28,699 nt of DNA from DTSX01 sp964633465 (GTDB lineage Bacteria; Pseudomonadota; Gammaproteobacteria; Steroidobacterales; UBA11654): assembly GCA_964633465.1 (NCBI GenBank), contig CAZWGB010000017.1:1-28699 (forward strand), in the 5' to 3' direction. The notes below the pieces were generated by a model. The model ran no database searches and was not told the DNA's origin. It saw only the letters and a list, made by a program, of their open reading frames with translations. Shown piece by piece: positions 23,494 through 28,699 of the stretch (position 1 is the stretch's first letter; each line of letters begins with the position of its first letter). The position numbers and the translations under genes are program-made.

Positions 23494-23811
23494 ATGACCA
23501 CCATATACGTGACCGATAGTGAAGGCGAAGAGTTGGAAATAGAAGGCCAAGTAGGGCTACCTATAATGGAAAGCTTGAGAGATCTGGATAATGGCATCTT
23601 GGCTCTCTGCGGGGGTATGTGTTCTTGTGCCACCTGTCACTGTTATATTGAGGAGCCATGGGCTTCTTCTCTGTCGCTAAGAGAGGATGATGAACTGGAA
23701 TTGCTTGAGGACTTAGAATCATTCAGAGAAGATCAATCCCGACTCACTTGCCAAATTGAATTCACCGAAGATCTTGATGGAATACGTTTGGAAATAGCGC
23801 CCGAAGAGTAG
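23494..23811 (+). CDS. [2Fe-2S] ferredoxin, adrenodoxin/putidaredoxin type
   Basis: A 105-residue one-electron carrier. With ATG 23494 the four cluster ligands fall at Cys39, Cys45, Cys48 and Cys86 (LCGGMCSCATC and LTCQI), the same numbers as in putidaredoxin. Two further cysteines, Cys43 and Cys50, lie beside the ligands. GTG 23467 would add nine residues of no family value. Such ferredoxins feed cytochromes P450, Isc cluster assembly and some reductases. No P450, ferredoxin reductase or isc gene is in the window, whereas the RCCR-like family just upstream is ferredoxin-dependent, so partnership is plausible but unproven. It converges on the arsC-like gene. Confidence 0.93.
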   Translation: MTTIYVTDSEGEELEIEGQVGLPIMESLRDLDNGILALCGGMCSCATCHCYIEEPWASSLSLREDDELELLEDLESFREDQSRLTCQIEFTEDLDGIRLEIAPEE

Positions 23812-23853
23812 AGAGATTGTTTCAATCCAGCGATCCTCGACCAATTATTTCAG

Positions 23854-24204
23854 TTAAAAAAGTTCCAAAATTAATTCAGGCGGTCTGCCAATAACAGCTT
23901 TACCATCCTTAATTACAATTGGTCGCTCAATTAACTTTGGGTGTTTTGTCATTGCTTGAATAATCTCTGTTTCTGAGACATCTGGGTCGGCCAAGTTCAG
24001 TGCTTTGTAGTCGGGCTCTCCTTTTCTAAGCAGATCTCTTGCAGAAATTTTTAGCATCGCTAGGATAGATGTCAATTCTTCTGCACTAGGAGGATTTTCA
24101 AGATAGAGCCTTATTTCTGGTTCCAGACCTTGCTCATTCAGTATTGCAAGACTGCTTCTGGACTTGCTGCAACGTGGGTTATGGAAGATGGTGACAGCTC
24201 CCAT
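23854..24204 (-). CDS. arsC: ArsC-family (glutaredoxin-type) arsenate reductase
   Basis: A 116-residue thioredoxin-fold protein. It has Cys12 in NPRCSKSR, with Arg60, Arg94 and Arg107 at the positions of the catalytic arginines of plasmid R773 ArsC, so arsenate reduction with glutathione/glutaredoxin is chemically credible. The length is that of the shorter YfgD-like chromosomal forms rather than the 141-residue plasmid enzyme. There is no ArsR, ArsB or Acr3 gene beside it; it is the last gene of a minus-strand set, 3 nt after an SDR gene. A general redox role is therefore possible. Confidence 0.9.
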   Translation of the reverse strand: MGAVTIFHNPRCSKSRSSLAILNEQGLEPEIRLYLENPPSAEELTSILAMLKISARDLLRKGEPDYKALNLADPDVSETEIIQAMTKHPKLIERPIVIKDGKAVIGRPPELILELF

Positions 24205-24207
24205 GAC

Positions 24208-25017
24208 TTATAAACCATATCTAGAAAACAGGTCTCTTTTCTGTCCCAATAATTTTGTCTGAATGATTCTTCTAATGATTTTCCAAGGCGTGAGCCATGC
24301 GATACGCTTCCCACTTTTTTTATTCTCAATCATTTGATCGACAATCCAGGGCGTAGCAGTTTCAACCTGATCAGCAATCGTATTGATCATGGGCCTGATT
24401 TTTTTCCAGGCTTCTGGCGATAGACGTTTCTGTTCGTTGAGCCAATTCTCTGTGATCAGGATTCCAGGGCTGATGCTACCAACAATAATGTTGGTATTTT
24501 TATTTTCAGCAACCAAATATTTTGTGAGGACATTGATACTGGCTTTGGTTGAGCTGTAAACACCCATTCCCTTAACAATTCTTCTGCCATCAAAACTGCC
24601 TCCAAGCATATTATACAATCGACCTGATCCTTGTTTTCTAAACCCTGCGATTGCAACTTGTGAACCAAAGAGTGTTCCCAGAGAATTGGTATTAATCATT
24701 GAATGGATGAGATTTTCTGGAATTTTGTGAACAGGACTCTGCCCTGAGGCATAACCGGCGTTATTAATCCAATAATCAACTGAGCCAAATTCAGTTTTCG
24801 CCAATTCCCAAAGGGCTTCCACTTGTTTTTTATCCGAAATATCGCAGACTTGTCCAATGATTTGACCTTCTGATTTTTTATTCAGCTCTTGGGTAACGGT
24901 TGCAATATCTGCTTGTCGCCTGCTGGTGATAACTACATTGTGACCAAGTCGGGCAAATGCGTCGGCAAGTCCTCTACCGACCCCTTTGGTGCTTCCTGTT
25001 ATGACAACATTGGTCAT
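24208..25017 (-). CDS. SDR oxidoreductase resembling chlorophyll b reductase (NYC1/NOL type)
   Basis: A 269-residue short-chain dehydrogenase. It has the cofactor motif TGSTKGVGRG followed by ITSRR (Arg suggests NADPH preference), DYWINNAG, catalytic YSSTK and SPGILITE. Several positions recall NYC1/NOL chlorophyll b reductases: GSTKG[IV]G, the D-W-INNAG segment, a TNSLG turn like TNTLG, GGSFDGRR like the GAGSDGRP of plants, and a basic C-terminal tail (WLTPWKIIRRIIQTKLLGQKRDLFSRY) comparable to the IxRxxxGxRKxRY ending. That family reduces the 7-formyl group of chlorophyll b. Substrate assignment is tentative, since SDRs diverge widely. It lies between a FabG-like SDR (28 nt) and arsC (3 nt) in one operon. 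Confidence 0.8.
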   Translation of the reverse strand: MTNVVITGSTKGVGRGLADAFARLGHNVVITSRRQADIATVTQELNKKSEGQIIGQVCDISDKKQVEALWELAKTEFGSVDYWINNAGYASGQSPVHKIPENLIHSMINTNSLGTLFGSQVAIAGFRKQGSGRLYNMLGGSFDGRRIVKGMGVYSSTKASINVLTKYLVAENKNTNIIVGSISPGILITENWLNEQKRLSPEAWKKIRPMINTIADQVETATPWIVDQMIENKKSGKRIAWLTPWKIIRRIIQTKLLGQKRDLFSRYGL

Positions 25018-25045
25018 GGCAACATCAATTTAATGCAGTGTTTGA

Positions 25046-25807
25046 CTATAGCCTCAGTGCACCATCCAGGTCGATGCATCGTCCGGAGTAGTAATCGTTT
25101 TGGAAAATAAACTCCGCTGCCTCAGCCACTTCTTCAGGTTCACCAATTCTCTTTAAAGGATTCATTGCGGCAAGGTTCTCTTTCACCTTATCGGGCATTG
25201 CTGCAACCATTTCAGTGTTGATAAAGCCAGGCGCAATAGCATTCACTCGGATGCCATAACGGGATAGTTCTTTCGCCCAAACCACAGCCATGGCCTGAAC
25301 ACCAGCCTTGGTTGCTGAATAATTGGTTTGCCCAAAATTTCCATGCCTTGCGATACTGGAAATGTTAATGATAACCCCCTTACTCCCAGATTCTATCATC
25401 AGTTGTGCAGCTTCTCTGCCACACAGAAAAACCCCGGTTAAGTTGATGTTGATAACCGCTTGCCAATCCTCAAGGGACATTTTTTTCTCAAATGCTCCGT
25501 CTTTGAATTTAACCAGAAGCCCGTCTCGAGTAATTCCAGCATTGTTAATGGCTCCGTGCAGTGGGCCGAGATCGGCAACAATTTGCCTGTATGTCGAGAT
25601 CACATCCTCTTCTTGGGTAACATCTCCAGCATAGGTCATAACTTCAGCTCCCACAGCTTCACAGGCCTCCTTAGTAGCATTCATACTTTCTTGCTCTAAG
25701 TCTATGAGACCCAGTTTGCATTTGTGTGTAGCTAAGCGTTTTGCCATGGCTGCACCCAACCCTCTGGCTGCGCCAGTGATGATGATTGTCTTGTTCTCTA
25801 TGTCCAT
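25046..25807 (-). CDS. FabG-like SDR oxidoreductase (3-oxoacyl reductase type)
   Basis: A 253-residue classical SDR: TGAARGLGAAMA for the nucleotide, LIDLEQ after strand 2 (an Asp there suggests NAD(H) may be used), NNAGITRDG, catalytic Ser in NISSIARHG, YSATKAG and an IAPGFINTEM loop. It resembles FabG and the 3-hydroxyacyl-CoA dehydrogenases of beta-oxidation, and an insert (LLVKFKDGAFEKKM) after NNAG is common in such bacterial forms. GAGG 7 nt upstream supports ATG 25807 over TTG 25819. It heads a minus-strand set with the NOL-like SDR and arsC and is divergent from the thiolase gene, which fits a role in acyl-CoA metabolism. Confidence 0.9.
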   Translation of the reverse strand: MDIENKTIIITGAARGLGAAMAKRLATHKCKLGLIDLEQESMNATKEACEAVGAEVMTYAGDVTQEEDVISTYRQIVADLGPLHGAINNAGITRDGLLVKFKDGAFEKKMSLEDWQAVININLTGVFLCGREAAQLMIESGSKGVIINISSIARHGNFGQTNYSATKAGVQAMAVVWAKELSRYGIRVNAIAPGFINTEMVAAMPDKVKENLAAMNPLKRIGEPEEVAEAAEFIFQNDYYSGRCIDLDGALRL

Positions 25808-25974
25808 TGTTAGCCTCAAATTTAATTTACGGAAACTGAATTGTACCCGAAAATCAGTTTACTGTTGAGGTGATTGCGGTGTTTGTTGGCAAAGAATATG
25901 GCCCGTTTTATTTCGTTTAATCCTTAATTCTAGTAATATCACTCTACTAAATTTACCAAAGAAGCAGGTGCAAA

Positions 25975-27183
25975 ATGACAGACGCATTTATATACGACCA
26001 TGTGAGAACACCGAGAGGCCGAGGCAAAGCCGATGGCTCCTTACATGAAGTTACCCCAGTGGAGCTGGTGACTCAGGTACTTGAGGCAGTGAAAGACCGC
26101 AATGAACTGGATACCAGTCGTGTCGACGACATCGTTTTGGGAGTGGTCCACACCCAAGGTGAACAAGGCTCAAACCCGGCCAGGATTGGGGCGATCAATG
26201 CAGGTTACGATCAAACTGCACCGGGCAAGCAATTGAATCGATTTTGTGCCTCAGGCCTTGAAGCGGTTAATTCAGCTTCTGCCCAGGTGATGGCCGGGAT
26301 GTCTGACATGTGCATCGGTGGCGGTCTCGAATCGATGTCAAGAGTCCCCATGAATTCTGTTGGTGGTGCTATGGCAGTTGATCCCCAGGTGGCATACGAT
26401 TCGTACTTCATCCCTCAGGGCATCAGTGCAGATCTCGTTGCCTCGAAACACGGTTTCAGCAGGGAAGACGTGGATGCTTATGCCGTGGAGAGCCAGAAAC
26501 GGGCCTCGAACGCCAGGGACAGCGGTTATTTTGACAACTCCATTGTCTCGGTAAAGGATCAAGTGGGTGAAACCCTGTTGGATCATGACGAGGCAATTCG
26601 TACCGGAACCACGATGGAAGACTTGGCAAAATTAAACCCTTCATTTGCCCAAATGGGCGAGAATTTTGGCTTTGATTCCATTGCCATCCAGCGCTATCCG
26701 GAAGTTGAACGTATTGATCACGTCCACCACGCTGGCAATTCAAGTGTCATTGTTGACGGAGCTGCTGCAGTGCTTGTAGGTTCCAAAGAAGTGGGTGATG
26801 AACTGGGTCTCAAGCCCAAGGCAAAAATTGTCGGGTTTGCATCCACAGGAACCGAGCCGACAATCATGTTAACCGGCCCTGGGCCCTCTGCAAAAAAAGT
26901 ACTCAAGCGATGTGGTATGACCAAGGACGACATTGATCTGTTTGAGTTGAACGAAGCGTTTGCTGCAGTAGTTCTTAGATTCATGCAGGAACTGGATATT
27001 TCTCACGACCAAATCAATGTTAATGGAGGCGCAATAGCCATGGGACATCCCTTGGGGGCAACCGGTGCCATGGTGCTTGGTACTTTGATTGATGAATTGG
27101 AACGACGTGATCTTAATACCGGTTTGGTCAATTTGTGTATTGGCGGCGGGATGGGCACCGCGACCATCGTCGAACGCGTTTAG
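25975..27183 (+). CDS. Acetyl-CoA C-acyltransferase (thiolase)
   Basis: A 402-residue thiolase that cleaves 3-oxoacyl-CoA in the last step of beta-oxidation, or condenses two acetyl-CoA in reverse. The catalytic set is complete: Cys91 in NRFCASGLEAVN, NEAFAAV, His358 in GGAIAMGHPLGATGA, and Cys388 in NLCIGGGMG. The ATG has AGGTG 5 nt upstream. It precedes a FadB/J-like gene by 30 nt, so the two would form the usual trifunctional pair. Codon use here is more GC-rich than in the genes to the left. Whether it prefers long-chain or acetoacetyl substrates cannot be told by eye. Confidence 0.94.
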   Translation: MTDAFIYDHVRTPRGRGKADGSLHEVTPVELVTQVLEAVKDRNELDTSRVDDIVLGVVHTQGEQGSNPARIGAINAGYDQTAPGKQLNRFCASGLEAVNSASAQVMAGMSDMCIGGGLESMSRVPMNSVGGAMAVDPQVAYDSYFIPQGISADLVASKHGFSREDVDAYAVESQKRASNARDSGYFDNSIVSVKDQVGETLLDHDEAIRTGTTMEDLAKLNPSFAQMGENFGFDSIAIQRYPEVERIDHVHHAGNSSVIVDGAAAVLVGSKEVGDELGLKPKAKIVGFASTGTEPTIMLTGPGPSAKKVLKRCGMTKDDIDLFELNEAFAAVVLRFMQELDISHDQINVNGGAIAMGHPLGATGAMVLGTLIDELERRDLNTGLVNLCIGGGMGTATIVERV

Positions 27184-27213
27184 ACTTCATATTAATAAAT
27201 AAGGCAATTCACC

Positions 27214-28699
27214 ATGAGTAAAGAAGTAACTATGAATGTAGGCGACGACGGCATTGCCGTCCTCACCCTTGATGTCCAAGGCAAACCGATGAATGTGATC
27301 ACCCCCGAGTTGCAACAGGATCTTCGGGAGTGTGTGCAGAAAGTTGTCAGCGACGAGGCCATTATTGGCGCCGTTGTGACCTCTGCAAAAAATGATTTTA
27401 TGGCAGGAGCCGACCTCAAATCAATGGCGCCCTTGATGGCGGGTTTGGGAGTCGCAGAATTGGCTAAAATCATTGGTGGACCGGACAGCATTAAAACTGT
27501 GTACCGAGAATTGGAGAGTTGCGGCAAACCTTTTGCAGCTGCCGTCAATGGTACCGCTTTAGGCGGTGGGCTGGAGCTTGCATTGGCATGCCATTATCGG
27601 GTTGCAGCCGATCGAACCGATGCCGTGCTTGGCTTGCCTGAAGTGCAAGTCGGTCTGTTGCCAGGAGCTGGTGGGACCCAACGCTTGCCAAGAATGATCG
27701 GGTGTCAGGCGGCCTTGGAGCTGATGACCCAAGGCAGACATGTTAAACCTGCACAGGCCAAGGCGATGGGTATCGTCAACGAATTGGCCTCCCAAGAGGA
27801 TTTGATTGATGTAGCCAAGACCTGGATCAAGGAGAAAGGCAATCCGGTTCAGCCTTGGGACAAGAAGGGGTTTAAAATTCCCGGTGGTTTGGATGCCAAC
27901 CGCATTGGTACCATTCAAACATTTTTAATTGCCAATGCTTTGGTTGCGAAGAATACAAACCACAACTACCCTGCACCGATTTCAATTGTCTCTTGTGTTT
28001 ATGAAGGATGTCAGGTGCCGATAGATACAGGATTGCGTATTGAAACCAATTACTTTGCCGAACTCATAGCAGACCCGGTGGCAGGAAACATGATCCGTAC
28101 CTTATTTGTCAACAAGAAATCGGCTGATAAACTCCGTGCCCGTCCGGAAGGATTTGAAAAGACAAAAGTCAACACTCTGGGCATGCTTGGTGCTGGAATG
28201 ATGGGATCCGGTATTGCTCTGGTCAGTGCCCGTTCCGGGATGAACGTTGTGCTGCTTGATTCAACCGAGGAACAGGCTGCCAAAGGCAAGCAGTACACGG
28301 AAAAATTTCTGGAAAAAAGAGTCAAGAAAGGCAAGATGACCCCCGAGGCAGCGGCAGAGGTCCTTGATAGGATAACCGTGACCACGGATTTTAATGATCT
28401 TGCAGAATGCGATTTGATTATCGAGGCAGTCTTTGAGAACAGGGAGATCAAGGCAGACGTGACCCAGAAAACAGAAGCAGTGATATCGGAAGACACTGTG
28501 TTTGCATCCAATACTTCAACCCTGCCGATCACCGGGCTTGCTGAGTCTTCCTCAAGACCAGAAGGCTTTATCGGCATGCACTTTTTCTCTCCAGTTGAGA
28601 GAATGCCCTTGGTGGAGATCATTTTAGGCAAGGAAACATCGGATCGTGCACTCGCAGTAGCACTGGATTATGTCCAGCAAATCCGAAAAACTCCAATTG
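27214..28699 (+). CDS. Multifunctional enoyl-CoA hydratase / 3-hydroxyacyl-CoA dehydrogenase (FadB/FadJ-like, partial, runs off right edge)
   Basis: The frame is open from ATG 27214 to the end (495 codons). Residues 1 to about 190 are an enoyl-CoA hydratase/isomerase domain with the oxyanion segment AGADLKSM, GTALGGGLELALAC and LPEVQVGLLPGAGGTQRLPR, containing the two usual Glu. From about residue 310 a 3-hydroxyacyl-CoA dehydrogenase begins with GAGMMGSGIAL (NAD site), VLLD, then ASNTSTLPI and HFFSPVERMPLVEI. The protein hydrates enoyl-CoA and oxidises (S)-3-hydroxyacyl-CoA. AAGG at 27201-27204 serves as a weak ribosome site. Its C-terminal dehydrogenase domain is outside the window, so fadB versus fadJ cannot be settled. 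Confidence 0.93.
   Translation, partial: MSKEVTMNVGDDGIAVLTLDVQGKPMNVITPELQQDLRECVQKVVSDEAIIGAVVTSAKNDFMAGADLKSMAPLMAGLGVAELAKIIGGPDSIKTVYRELESCGKPFAAAVNGTALGGGLELALACHYRVAADRTDAVLGLPEVQVGLLPGAGGTQRLPRMIGCQAALELMTQGRHVKPAQAKAMGIVNELASQEDLIDVAKTWIKEKGNPVQPWDKKGFKIPGGLDANRIGTIQTFLIANALVAKNTNHNYPAPISIVSCVYEGCQVPIDTGLRIETNYFAELIADPVAGNMIRTLFVNKKSADKLRARPEGFEKTKVNTLGMLGAGMMGSGIALVSARSGMNVVLLDSTEEQAAKGKQYTEKFLEKRVKKGKMTPEAAAEVLDRITVTTDFNDLAECDLIIEAVFENREIKADVTQKTEAVISEDTVFASNTSTLPITGLAESSSRPEGFIGMHFFSPVERMPLVEIILGKETSDRALAVALDYVQQIRKTPI

Overview
The window looks like a chromosomal segment of an AT-rich gammaproteobacterium, probably aquatic. The FadD, isocitrate dehydrogenase, acetolactate synthase and OmpR-type two-component proteins are all of proteobacterial type, and FadD and Icd resemble E. 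coli FadD and Icd closely by eye. I see no rRNA, tRNA, CRISPR array, insertion sequence, phage gene or integrase. Coding density is high: no gap between genes exceeds about 210 bases, so no stretch over 300 bases lacks a gene. The first and last genes run off the ends of the window.

Layout. (1) 1-3790: a class II HMG-CoA reductase fused in frame to the start of a mevalonate kinase (minus strand, open at the left edge), a divergent long-chain acyl-CoA synthetase (fadD), and a MaoC/NodN-type hydratase. (2) 3926-13196: an eight-gene co-directional operon of envelope proteins. In order these are a Ser-rich lipoprotein, an exported protein, a TM-anchored TPR-like protein, an FHA-like/TM/PEGA/FGE-fold protein, a small anchored acidic protein, a MotA/TolQ/ExbB-type channel subunit, and two VWA proteins that share a distinctive N-terminal helix with a membrane Asp. 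I know of no characterised equivalent. I read it as a candidate proton-driven motor with VWA effectors, and it is the leading candidate for an undescribed system here. (3) 13221-20220: housekeeping metabolism, namely phhB, an ABM-domain protein, a PLP threonine/serine dehydratase, an aldehyde dehydrogenase, acetolactate synthase large and small subunits (divergent rather than in one operon), and NADP-isocitrate dehydrogenase. (4) 20460-25807: a red chlorophyll catabolite reductase (RCCR)-like protein followed by a response regulator and histidine kinase, a putidaredoxin-type [2Fe-2S] ferredoxin, and on the other strand a FabG-like SDR, an SDR resembling chlorophyll b reductase (NYC1/NOL), and an ArsC-family reductase. 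RCCR-like, NOL-like and ferredoxin genes within 5 kb suggest tetrapyrrole (chlorophyll/bilin) reduction, the second candidate system. (5) 25975-28699: a thiolase followed by a FadB/FadJ-type multifunctional beta-oxidation protein (open at the right edge), in visibly more GC-rich sequence.

How the genes fit together. The acyl-CoA synthetase, MaoC hydratase, thiolase and FadB/J-like protein indicate fatty-acid beta-oxidation, and HMGR/MVK indicates isoprenoid synthesis by the mevalonate route. The dehydratase and acetolactate synthase belong to branched-chain amino-acid synthesis. The functions proposed for regions 2 and 4 rest on domain recognition by eye and on gene context; no database search was run.
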